Shown in pieces: positions 36,856 through 49,247 of a stretch of 64,000 bases of DNA. The stretch is taken from positions 496,001 to 560,000 of the forward strand of contig OZ023206.1 of NCBI GenBank assembly GCA_963995525.1. Reading direction: 5' to 3'. Every line of letters begins with the position of its first letter. The first letter of the stretch is position 1. Origin of the DNA: Escarpia spicata (Eukaryota > Annelida > Polychaeta > Sabellida > Siboglinidae). The notes under the pieces were generated by a model. The model worked only from the letters and a program-made list of their open reading frames with translations. It ran no database searches and was not told the origin of the DNA. Made by a program: the position numbers and the translations under genes.

Positions 36856-38159
36856 TTAATCTAGTTATGTGTGTAGCTTGATATCAATCTAGCCTTCGTG
36901 AAGATTTGTAACATGCAAATCATCTATTTGGGATAAGACCACATTAAGGATCCTTCCGCCGAAAAAAGTGCACTACAAATACCGTTTTGCTGTGATATGC
37001 ATTAATTTTTTTCGAACACTTTGACATGGGACATGTTTGTCTCGTGAGTACTGAATGTACTGCTGCTTTAGATAAGAAAAAACTTCAAATGGGGATTAGT
37101 TTTCACACCTATAACTTACGTAATATGTTCTTGTAACTTACGTGACGGAGATAGAACGGTAACATGCATTCCCATTTGTGATTAATCTAGTTATGTGTGT
37201 AGCTTGATATCAATCTAGCCTTCGTGAAGATTTGTAACATGCAAAACATCTATTTGGGGTAAGACCACATTAAAGATCCTTCCGCCGAAAAAAGTGCACT
37301 ACAAATACCGTTTTGCTGTGATATGCATTAATTTTTTTCGAACACTTTGATATGGGACATGTTTGTCTCGTGAGTACTGAAGGTACTGCTGCTTTAGACA
37401 AGAAAAAACTTCAAATGGGGATGAGTTTTCACACCTATAACTTACGTAATATGTTCTTGTAACTTACGTGACGGAGATAGAACGGTAACATGCATTCCCA
37501 TTTGTGATTAATCTAGTTATGTGTGTAGCTTGATATCAATCTAGCCTTCGTGAAGATTTGTAACATGCAAAACATATATTTGGGGTAAGACCACATTAAA
37601 GATCCTTCCGCCGAAAAAAGTGCACTACAAATACCGTTTTGCTGTGATTTGCATTAATTTTTTTCGAAATCTTTCATATGGGACATGTTTGTCTCGTGAG
37701 TACTGAAGGTACTGCTGCTTTAGACAAGAAAAAACTTCAAATGGGGATGAGTTTTCACACCTATAACTTACGTAATATGTTCTCGTAACTTACGTGACGG
37801 GGATAAAACGGTAACATGCATTCCCATTTCGGGTTAATCTAGTTATGTGTGTAGCTTGATATAAATCTAGCCTTCGTGAAGATTTGTAACATGCAAAACA
37901 TCTATTTGGGGTAAGACCACATTAAGGATCCTTCCTCCGAAAAAAGTGCACTACAAATACCGTTTTGCTGTGATATGCATTAATTTGTTTCGAACATTTT
38001 GACATGGGACATGTTTGTCTCGTGAGTACTGAAGGTACTGCTGCTTTAGACAAGATAAAACATCAAATGGGGATGAGTTTTCACACCTATAACTTACGTA
38101 ATATGTTCTTGTAACTTACGTGACGGGGATAAAACGGTAACATGCATTCCCATTTGGGG
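36856..38159. repeat. 4-mer K-A-B-C, unit 2
   Basis: Monomers at 36856, 37182, 37508 and 37834, offset 1,304 from the previous unit. B has ATATATTT and C starts TTTCGGG, so this copy is closer to the 38160 unit than to its left neighbour. Confidence 0.87.
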
Positions 38160-41100
38160 TTAATCTATTTATGTGTGTAGCTTGATATCAATCTAGCCTT
38201 CGTGAAGATTTGTAACATGCAAATCATCTATTTGGGATAAGACCACATTAAGGATCCTTCCGCCGAAAAAAGTGCACTACAAATACCGTTTTGCTGTGAT
38301 ATGCATTAATTTTTTTCGAACACTTTGACATGGGACATGTTTGTCTCGTGAGTACTGAATGTACTGCTGCTTTAGATAAGAAAAAACTTCAAATGGGGAT
38401 TAGTTTTCACACCTATAACTTACGTAATATGTTCTTGTAACTTACGTGACGGAGATAGAACGGTAACATGCATTCCCATTTGTGATTAATCTAGTTATGT
38501 GTGTAGCTTGATATCAATCTAGCCTTCGTGAAGATTTGTAACATGCAAAACATCTATTTGGGGTAAGACCACATTAAAGATCCTTCCGCCGAAAAAAGTG
38601 CACTACAAATACCGTTTTGCTGTGATATGCATTAATTTTTTTCGAACACTTTGATATGGGACATGTTTGTCTCGTGAGTACTGAAGGTACTGCTGCTTTA
38701 GACAAGAAAAAACTTCAAATGGGGATGAGTTTTCACACCTATAACTTACGTAATATGTTCTTGTAACTTACGTGACGGAGATAGAACGGTAACATGCATT
38801 CCCATTTGTGATTAATCTAGTTATGTGTGAAGCTTGATATCAATCTAGCCTTCGTGAAGATTTGTAACATGCAAAACATATATTTGGGGTAAGACCACAT
38901 TAAAGATCCTTCCGCCGAAAAAAAGTGCACTACAAATACCGTTTTGCTGTGATTTGCATTAATTTTTTTCGAAATCTTTCATATGGGACATGTTTGTCTC
39001 GTGAGTACTGAAGGTACTGCTGCTTTAGACAAGAAAAAACTTCAAATGGGGATGAGTTTTCACACCTATAACTTACGTAATATGTTCTCGTAACTTACGT
39101 GACGGGGATAAAACGGTAACATGCATTCCCATTTCGGGTTAATCTAGTTATGTGTGTAGCTTGATATAAATCTAGCCTTCGTGAAGATTTGTAACATGCA
39201 AAACATCTATTTGGGGTAAGACCACATTAAGGATCCTTCCTCCGAAAAAAGTGCACTACAAATACCGTTTTGCTGTGATATGCATTAATTTGTTTCGAAC
39301 ATTTTGACATGGGACATGTTTGTCTCGTGAGTACTGAAGGTACTGCTGCTTTAGACAAGATAAAACATCAAATGGGGATGAGTTTTCACACCTATTACTT
39401 ACGTAATATGTTCTTGTAACTTACGTGACGGGGATAAAACGGTAACATGCATTCCCATTTGGGGTTAATCTAGTTATGTGTGTAGCTTGATTTCAATCTA
39501 GCCTTCGTGAAGATTTGTAACATGCAAAACATCTATTTGGGGTAAGACCACATTAAATATCCTTCCGCCGAAAAAAGTGCATTACAAATACCGTTTTGCT
39601 GTGATATGCATTAATTTGTTTCGAACACTTTGATATGGGACATGTTTGTCTCGTGAGTACTGAAGGTACTGCTGCTTTAGACAAGAAAAAACTTCAAATG
39701 GGGATGAGTTTTCACACCTATAACTTACGTAATATGTTCTTGTAACTTACGTGACGGGGATAAAACGGTAACATGCATTCCCATTTGGGGTTAATCTAGT
39801 TATGTGTGTAGCTTGATATCAATCTAGCCTTCCTGAAGATTTGTAACATGCAAAACATCTATTTGGGGTAAGACCACATTAAAGATCATTCCGCCGAAAA
39901 AAGTGCACTACAAATACCGTTTTGCTGTGATATGCATTAATTTTTTTCGAACACTTTGATATGGGACATGTTTGTCTCGTGAGTACTGAAGGTACTGCTG
40001 CTTTAGACAAGAAAAAACTTCAAATGGGGATGAGTTTTCACACCTATAACTTACGTAATATGTTCTTGTAACTTACGTGACGGGGATAAAACGGTAACAT
40101 GCATTCCCATTTGGGGTTAATCTAGTTATGTGTGTAGCTTGATATCAATCTACCCTTCGTGAAGATTTGTAACATGCAAAACATCTATTTGGGGTAAGAC
40201 CACATTAAGGATCCTTCCGCCGAAAAAAGTGCACTACAAATACCGTTTTGCTGTGATATGCATTAATTTTTTTCGAACATTTTGACATGGGACATGTTTG
40301 TCTCGTGAGTACTGAATGTACTGCTGCTTTAGACAAGATAAAACATCAAATGGGGATGAGTTTTCACACCTATAACTTACGTAATATGTTCTTGTAACTT
40401 ACGTGACAGGGATAAAACGGTAACATGCATTCCCATTTGGGGTTAATCTAGTTATGTGTGTAGCTTGATATCAATCTAGCCTTCGTGAAGATTTGTAACG
40501 TGCAAAACATCTATTTGGGGTAAGACCACATTAAAGATCCTTCCGCCGAAATAAAATGCACTACAAATACCGTTTTGCTGTGATTTGCATAATTTTTTTT
40601 CGAAAACTTTGATATGGGACATGTATGTCTCGTGAGTACTGAAGGTACTGCTGCTTTAGACAAGAAAAAAATTCAAATGGGGATGAGTTTTCACACCTAT
40701 AACTTACGTAATATGTTCTTGTAACTTACGTGACGGGGATAAAACGGTAACATGCATTCCCATTTGGGGTTAATCTAGTTATGTGTGTAGCTTGATATCA
40801 ATCTAGCCTTCGTGAAGATTTGTAACATGCAAAACATCTATTTGGGGTAAGACCACATTAAGGATCCTTCCGCCGAAAAAAGTGCACTACAAATACCATT
40901 TTGCTGTGATATGCATTAATTTTTTTCGAACATTTTTACATGGGACATGTTTGTCTCGTGAGTACTGAATGTACTGCTGCTTTAGACAAGATAAAACATC
41001 AAATGGGGATGAGTTTTAACACCTATAACTTACGTAATATGTTCTTGTAACTTACGTGACGGGGATAAAACGGTAACATGCATTCCCATTTGGGGTTAAT

Positions 41101-41421
41101 CTAGTTATGTGTGTAGCTTGATATCAATCTAGCCTTCGTGAAGATTTGTAACATGGAAAACATCTATTTGGGGTAAGACCACATTAAATATCCTTCCGCC
41201 GAAAAAAGTGCATTACAAATACCGTTTTGCTGTGATATGCATTACTTTTTTTCGAACACTTTGATATGGGACATGTTTGTCTCGTGAGTACTGAAGGTAC
41301 TGCTGCTTTAGACAAGAAAAAACTTCAAATGGGGATGAGTTTTCACACCTATAACTTACGTAATATGTTCTTGTAACTTACGTGACGGGGATAAAACGGT
41401 AACATGCATTCCCATTTGGGG
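38160..41421. repeat. 10-mer K-A-B-C-D-E-F-G/H-I-J
   Basis: Monomers at 38160, 38486, 38812, 39139, 39465, 39791, 40117, 40443, 40770 and 41096. The order is the full 11-mer except that G and H are fused. The monomer at 40443 starts as G (GTAACGTG, AAATAAAATG) and continues as H (TTTGCATAATTT, AAAAAAATTC), then I follows. B at 38812 has one extra A in its A-run. Private variants include ATCTATTTATG (38160), GTGAAGCTT (38812), CTATTACTT (39139) and CTTCCTGAAG (39791). Confidence 0.87.
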
Positions 41422-43377
41422 TTAATCTAGTTATGTGTGTAGCTTGATATCAATCTAGCCTTCGTGAAGATTTGTAACATGCAAATCATCTATTTGGGAT
41501 AAGACCACATTAAGGATCCTTCCGCCGAAAAAAGTGCACTACAAATACCGTTTTGCTGTGATATGCATTAATTTTTTTCGAACATTTTGACATGGGACAT
41601 GTTTGTCTCGTGAGTACTGAAGGTACTGCTGCTTTAGACAAGATAAAACATCAAATGGGGATGAGTTTTCACACCTATAACTTACGTAATATGTTCTTGT
41701 AACTTACGTGACGGGGATAAAACGGTAACATGCATTCCCATTTGGGGTTAATCTAGTTATGTGTGTAGCTTGATTTCAATCTAGCCTTCGTGAAGATTTG
41801 TAACATGCAAAACATCTATTTGGGGTAAGACCACATTAAATATCCTTCCGCCGAAAAAAGTGCATTACAAATACCGTTTTGCTGTGATATGCATTAATTT
41901 TTTTCGAACACTTTGATATGGGACATGTTTTTCTCGTGAGTACTGAAGGTACTGCTGCTTTAGACAAGAAAAAACTTCAAATGGGGATGAGTTTTCACAC
42001 CTATAACTTACGTAATATGTTCTTGTAACTTACGTGACGGGGATAAAACGGTAACATGCATTCCCATTTGGGGTTAATCTAGTTATGTGTGTAGCTTGAT
42101 ATCAATCTACCCTTCGTGAAGATTTGTAACATGCAAAACATCTATTTGGGGTAAGACCACATTAAGGATCCTTCCGCCGAAAAAAGTGCACTACAAATAC
42201 CGTTTTGCTGTGATATGCATTAATTTTTTTCGAACATTTTGACATGGGACATGTTTGTCTCGTGAGTACTGAAGGTACTGCTGCTTTAGACAAGAAAAAA
42301 CTTCAAATGGGGATGAGTTTTCACACCTATAACTTACGTAATATGTTCTTGTAACTTACGTGACGGGGATAAAACGGTAACATGCATTCCCATTACGGGT
42401 TAATCTAGTTATGTGTGTAGCTTGATATCAATCTAGCCTTCGTGAAGATTTGTAACGTGCAAAACATATATTTGGGGTAAGACCACATTAAAGATCCTTC
42501 CGCCGAAAAAAGTGCACTACAAATACCGTTTTGCTGTGATTTGCATTAATTTTTTTCGAAAACTTTGATATGGGACATGTTTGTCTCGTGAGTACTGAAG
42601 GTACTGCTGCTTTAGACAAGAAAAAAATTCAAATGGGGATGAGTTTTCACACCTATAACTTACGTAATATGTTCTTGTAACTTACGTGACGGGGATAAAA
42701 CGGTAACATGCATTCCCATTTGGGGTTAATCTAGTTATGTGTGTAGCTTGATATCAATCTAGCCTTCGTGAAGATTTGTAACATGCAAAACATCTATTTG
42801 GGGTAAGACCACATTAAGGATCCTTCCGCCGAAAAAAGTGCACTACAAATACCATTTTGCTGTGATATGCATTAATTTTTTTCGAACATTTTTACATGGG
42901 ACATGTTTGTCTCGTGAGTACTGAATGTACTGCTGCTTTAGACAAGATAAAACATCAAATGGGGATGAGTTTTAACACCTATAACTTACGTAATATGTTC
43001 TTGTAACTTACGTGACGGGGATAAAACGGTAACATGCATTCCCATTTGGGGTTAATCTAGTTATGTGTGTAGCTTGATATCAATCTAGCCTTCGTGAAGA
43101 TTTGTAACATGGAAAACATCTATTTGGGGTAAGACCACATTAAATATCCTTCCGCCGAAAAAAGTGCATTACAAATACCGTTTTGCTGTGATATGCATTA
43201 CTTTTTTTCGAACACTTTGATATGGGACATGTTTGTCTCGTGAGTACTGAAGGTACTGCTGCTTTAGACAAGAAAAAACTTCAAATGGGGATGAGTTTTC
43301 ACACCTATAACTTACGTAATATGTTCTTGTAACTTACGTGACGGGGATAAAACGGTAACATGCATTCCCATTTGGGG
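41422..43377. repeat. 6-mer K/C-D-F/G-H-I-J
   Basis: Monomers at 41422, 41748, 42074, 42400, 42726 and 43052, 1,956 bp. Two hybrids shorten it. 41422 starts as K and ends as C, removing A and B. 42074 starts as F (ATCTACCC, CATTTTGACATG) and ends as G (GAAGGTACT, AGAAAAAACTTC, then TTACGGG). It lacks the +1 base because the left part is F. E is also absent. Confidence 0.85.
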
Positions 43378-45986
43378 TTAATCTAGTTATGTGTGTAGCT
43401 TGATATCAATCTAGCCTTCGTGAAGATTTGTAACATGCAAATCATCTATTTGGGATAAGACCACATTAAGGATCCTTCCGCCGAAAAAAGTGCACTACAA
43501 ATACCGTTTTGCTGTGATATGCATTAATTTTTTTCGAACATTTTGACATGGGACATGTTTGTCTCGTGAGTACTGAAGGTACTGCTGCTTTAGACAAGAT
43601 AAAACATCAAATGGGGATGAGTTTTCACACCTATAACTTACGTAATATGTTCTTGTAACTTACGTGACGGGGATAAAACGGTAACATGCATTCCCATTTG
43701 GGGTTAATCTAGTTATGTGTGTAGCTTGATTTCAATCTAGCCTTCGTGAAGATTTGTAACATGCAAAACATCTATTTGGGGTAAGACCACATTAAATATC
43801 CTTCCGCCGAAAAAAGTGCATTACAAATACCGTTTTGCTGTGATATGCATTAATTTTTTTCGAACACTTTGATATGGGACATGTTTGTCTCGTGAGTACT
43901 GAAGGTACTGCTGCTTTAGACAAGAAAAAACTTCAAATGGGGATGAGTTTTCACACCTATAACTTACGTAATATGTTCTTGTAACTTACGTGACGGGGAT
44001 AAAACGGTAACATGCATTCCCATTTGGGGTTAATCTAGTTATGTGTGTAGCTTGATATCAATCTAGCCTTCGTGAAGATTTGTAACATGCAAAACATCTA
44101 TTTGGGGTAAGACCACATTAAAGATCATTCCGCCGAAAAAAGTGCACTACAAATACCGTTTTGCTGTGATATGCATTAATTTTTTTCGAACACTTTGATA
44201 TGGGACATGTTTGTCTCGTGAGTACTGAAGGTACTGCTGCTTTAGACAAGAAAAAACTTCAAATGGGGAAGAGTTTTCACACCTATAACTTACGTAATAT
44301 GTTCTTGTAACTTACGTGACGGGGATAAAACGGTAACATGCATTCCCATTTGGGGTTAATCTAGTTATGTGTGTAGCTTGATATCAATCTACCCTTCGTG
44401 AAGATTTGTAACATGCAAAACATCTATTTGGGGTAAGACCACATTAAGGATCCTTCCGACGAAAAAAGTGCACTACAAATACCGTTTTGCTGTGATATGC
44501 ATTAATTTTTTTCGAACATTTTGACATGGGACATGTTTGTCTCGTGAGTACTGAATGTACTGCTGCTTTAGACAAGATAAAACATCAAATGGGGATGAGT
44601 TTTCACACCTATAACTTACGTAATATGTTCTTGTAACTTACGTAACAGGGATAAAACGGTAACATGCATTCCCATTTGGGGTTAATCTAGTTATGTGTGT
44701 AGCTTGATATCAATCTAGCCTTCGTGAAGATTTGTAACGTGCAAAACATCTATTTGGGGTAAGACCACATTAAAGATCCTTCCGCCGAAATAAAATGCAC
44801 TACAAATACCGTTTTGCTGTGATTTGCATTAATTTTTTTCGAAAACTTTCATATGGGACATGTTTGTCTCGTGAGTACTGAAGGTACTGCTGCTTTAGAC
44901 AAGAAAAAACTTCAAATGGGGATGAGTTTTCACACCTATAACTTACGTAATATGTTCTTGTAACTTACGTGACGGGGATAAAACGGTAACATGCATTCCC
45001 ATTACGGGTTAATCTAGTTATGTGTGTAGCTTGATATCAATCTAGCCTTCGTGAAGATTTGTAACGTGCAAAACATATATTTGGGGTAAGACCACATTAA
45101 AGATCCTTCCGCCGAAAAAAGTGCACTACAAATACCGTTTTGCTGTGATTTGCATTAATTTTTTTCGAAAACTTTGATATGGGACATGTTTGTCTCGTGA
45201 GTACTGAAGGTACTGCTGCTTTAGACAAGAAAAAAATTCAAATGGGGATGAGTTTTCACACCTATAACTTACGTAATATGTTCTTGTAACTTACGTGACG
45301 GGGATAAAACGGTAACATGCATTCCCATTTGGGGTTAATCTAGTTATGTGTGTAGCTTGATATCAATCTAGCCTTCGTGAAGATTTGTAACAAGCAAAAC
45401 ATCTATTTGGGGTAAGACCACATTAAGGATCCTTCCGCCGAAAAAAGTGCACTACAAATACCATTTTGCTGTGATATGCATTAATTTTTTTCGAACATTT
45501 TTACATGGGACATGTTTGTCTCGTGAGTACTGAATGTACTGTTGCTTTAGACAAGATAAAACATCAAATGGGGATGAGTTTTAACACCTATAACTTACGT
45601 AATATGTTCTTGTAACTTACGTGACGGGGATAAAACGGTAACATGCATTCCCATTTGGGGTTAATCTAGTTATGTGTGTAGCTTGATATCAATCTAGCCT
45701 TCGTGAAGATTTGTAACATGGAAAACATCTATTTGGGGTAAGACCACATTAAATATCCTTCCGCCGAAAAAAGTGCATTACAAATACCGTTTTGCTGTGA
45801 TATGCATTACTTTTTTTCGAACACTTTGATATGGGACATGTTTGTCTCGTGAGTACTGAAGGTACTCCTGCTTTAGACAAGAAAAAACTTCAAATGGGGA
45901 TGAGTTTTCACACCTATAACTTACGTAATATGTTCTTGTAACTTACGTGACGGGGATAAAACGGTAACATGCATTCCCATTTGGGG
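43378..45986. repeat. 8-mer K/C-D-E-F-G-H-I-J
   Basis: Monomers at 43378, 43704, 44030, 44356, 44682, 45009, 45335 and 45661, 2,609 bp. This equals the 11-mer minus the segment replaced by the K/C hybrid at 43378. Private changes include GGGGAAGAG in E, CCGACG and CGTAACAGG in the F monomer, ACAAGCAAAAC and ACTGTTGC in I, and ACTCCTGC in J. Confidence 0.87.
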
Positions 45987-48900
45987 TTAATCTAGTTATG
46001 TGTGTAGTTTGATATCAGTCTAGCCTTCGTGAAGATTTGTAACATGCAAATCATCTATTTGGGATAAGACCACATTAAGGATCCTTCCGCCGAAAAAAGT
46101 GCACTACAAATACCGTTTTGTTGTGATATGCATTAATTTTTTTCGAACACTTTGACATGGGACACGTTTGTCTCGTGAGTACTGAATGTACTGCTGCTTT
46201 AGACAAGAAAAAACTTCAAATGGGGATTAGTTTTCACACCTATAACTTACGTAATATGTTCTTGTAACTTACGTGACGGAGATAGAACGGTAACATGCAT
46301 TCCCATTTGTGATTAATCTAGTTATGTGTGTAGCTTGATATCAATCTAGCCTTCGTGAAAATTTGTAACATGCAAAACATCTATTTGGGGTAAGACCACA
46401 TTAAAGATCCTTCCGCCGAAAAAAGTGCACTACAAATACCGTTTTGCTGTGATATGCATTAATTTTTTTCGAACACTTTGATATGGGACATGTTTGTCTC
46501 GTGAGTACTGAAGGTACTGCTGCTTTAGACAAGAAAAAACTTCAAATGGGGATGAGTTTTCACACCTATAACTTACGTAATATGTTCTTGTAACTTACGT
46601 GACGGAGATAGAACGGTAACATGCATTCCCATTTGTGATTAATCTAGTTATGTGTGTAGCTTGATATCAATCTAGCCTTCGTGAAGATTTGTAACATGCA
46701 AAACATATATTTGGGGTAAGACCACATAAAAGATCCTTCCGCCGAAAAAAGTGCACTACAAATACCGTTTTGCTGTGATTTGCATTAATTTTTTTCGAAA
46801 TCTTTCATATGGGACATGTTTGTCTCGTGAGTACTGAAGGTACTGCTGCTTTAGACAAGAAAAAACTTCAAATGAGGATGAGTTTTCACACCTATAACTT
46901 ACGTAATATGTTCTCGTAACTTACGTGACGGGGATAAAACGGTAACATGCATTCCCATTTCGGGTTAATCTAGTTATGTGTGTAGCTTGATATAAATCTA
47001 GCCTTCGTGAAGATTTGTAACATGCAAAACATCTATTTGGGGTAAGACCACATTAAGGATCCTTCCTCCGAAAAAAGTGCACTACAAATACCGTTTTGCT
47101 GTGATATGCATTAATTTGTTTCGAACATTTTGACATGGGACATGTTTGTCTCGTGAGTACTGAAGGTACTGCTGCTTTAGACAAGATAAAACATCAAATG
47201 GGGATGAGTTTTCACACCTATAACTTACGTAATATGTTCTTGTAACTTACGTGACGGGGATAAAACGGTAACATGCATTCCCATTTGGGGTTAATCTAGT
47301 TATGTGTGTAGCTTGATTTCAATCTAGCCTTCGTGAAGATTTGTAACATGCAAAACATCTATTTGGGGTAAGACCACATTAAATATCCTTCCGCCGAAAA
47401 AAGTGCATTACAAATACCGTTTTGCTGTGATATGCATTAATTTTTTTCGAACACTTTGATATGGGACATGTTTGTCTCGTGAGTACTGAAGGTACTGCTG
47501 CTTTAGACAAGAAAAAACTTCAAATGGGGATGAGTTTTCACACCTATAACTTACGTAATATGTTCTTGTAACTTACGTGACGGGGATAAAACGGTAACAT
47601 GCATTCCCATTTGGGGTTAATCTAGTTATGTGTGTAGCTTGATATCAATCTAGCCTTCGTGAAGATTTGTAACATGCAAAACATCTATTTGGGGTAAGAC
47701 CACATTAAAGATCATTCCGCCGAAAAAAGTGCACTACAAATACCGTTTTGCTGTGATATGCATTAATTTTTTTCGAACACTTTGATATGGGACATGTTTG
47801 TCTCGTGAGTACTGAAGGTACTGCTGCTTTAGACAAGAAAAAACTTCAAATGGGGATGAGTTTTCACACCTATAACTTACGTAATATGTTCTTGTAACTT
47901 ACGTGACGGGGATAAAACGGTAACATGCATTCCCATTTGGGGTTAATCTAGTTATGTGTGTAGCTTGATATCAATCTACCCTTCGTGAAGATTTGTAACA
48001 TGCAAAACATCTATTTGGGGTAAGACCACATTAAGGATCCTTCCGCCGAAAAAAGTGCACTACAAATACCGTTTTGCTGTGATATGCATTAATTTTTTTC
48101 GAACATTTTGACATGGGACATGTTTGTCTCGTGAGTACTGAATGTACTGCTGCTTTAGCCAAGATAAAACATCAAATGGGGATGAGTTTTCACACCTATA
48201 ACTTACGTAATATGTTCTTGTAACTTACGTGACAGGGATAAAACGGTAACATGCATTCCCATTTGGGGTTAATCTAGTTATGTGTGTAGCTTGATATCAA
48301 TCTAGCCTTCGTGAAGATTTGTAACGTGCAAAACATCTATTTGGGGTAAGACCACATTAAAGATCCTTCCGCCGAAATAAAATGCTCTACAAATACCGTT
48401 TTGCTGTGATTTGCATTAATTTTTTTCGAAAACTTTCATATGGGACATGTTTGTCTCGTGAGTACTGAAGGTACTGCTGCTTTAGACAAGAAAAAACTTC
48501 AAATGGGGATGAGTTTTCACACCTATAACTTACGTAATATGTTCTTGTAACTTACGTGACGGGGATAAAACGGTAACATGCATTCCCATTACGGGTTAAT
48601 CTAGTTATGTGTGTAGCTTGATATCAATCTAGCCTTCGTGAAGATTTGTAACGTGCAAAACATATATTTGGGGTAAGACCACATTAAAGATCCTTCCGCC
48701 GAAAAAAGTGCACTACAAATACCGTTTTGCTGTGATTTGCATTAATTTTTTTCGAAAACTTTGATATGGGACATGTTTGTCTCGTGAGTACTGAAGGTAC
48801 TGCTGCTTTAGACAAGAAAAAAATTCAAATGGGGATGAGTTTTCACACCTATAACTTACGTAATATGTTCTTGTAACTTACGTGACGGGGATAAAACGGT

Positions 48901-49247
48901 AACATGCATTCCCATTTGGGGTTAATCTAGTTATGTGTGTAGCTTGATATCAATCTAGCCTTCGTGAAGATTTGTAACATGCAAAACATCTATTTGGGGT
49001 AAGACCACATTAAGGATCCTTCCGCCGAAGAAAGTGCACTACAAATACCGTTTTGCTGTGATATGCATTAATTTTTTTCGAACATTTTTAAATGGGACAT
49101 GTTTGTCTCGTGAGTACTGAATGTACTGCTGCTTTAGACAAGATAAAACATCAAATGGGGATGAGTTTTAACACCTATAACTTACGTAATATGTTCTTGT
49201 AACTTACGTGACGGGGATAAAACGGTAACATGCATTCCCATTTGGGG
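45661..49247. repeat. Complete 11-mer HOR J-K-A-B-C-D-E-F-G-H-I
   Basis: This is the only uninterrupted set of all eleven right-domain subtypes. They start at 45661 J, 45987 K, 46313 A, 46639 B, 46965 C, 47291 D, 47617 E, 47943 F, 48269 G, 48596 H and 48922 I, 3,587 bp (11 x 326 + 1). The other right-domain units up to 58 kb can be obtained from this cyclic order by deletions at hybrid monomers, so I use it as the reference order. J also belongs to the preceding 8-mer. I at 48922 is atypical, with CCGAAGAAAG and TTTTTAAATGG and without ACCATTTT. Confidence 0.87.
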
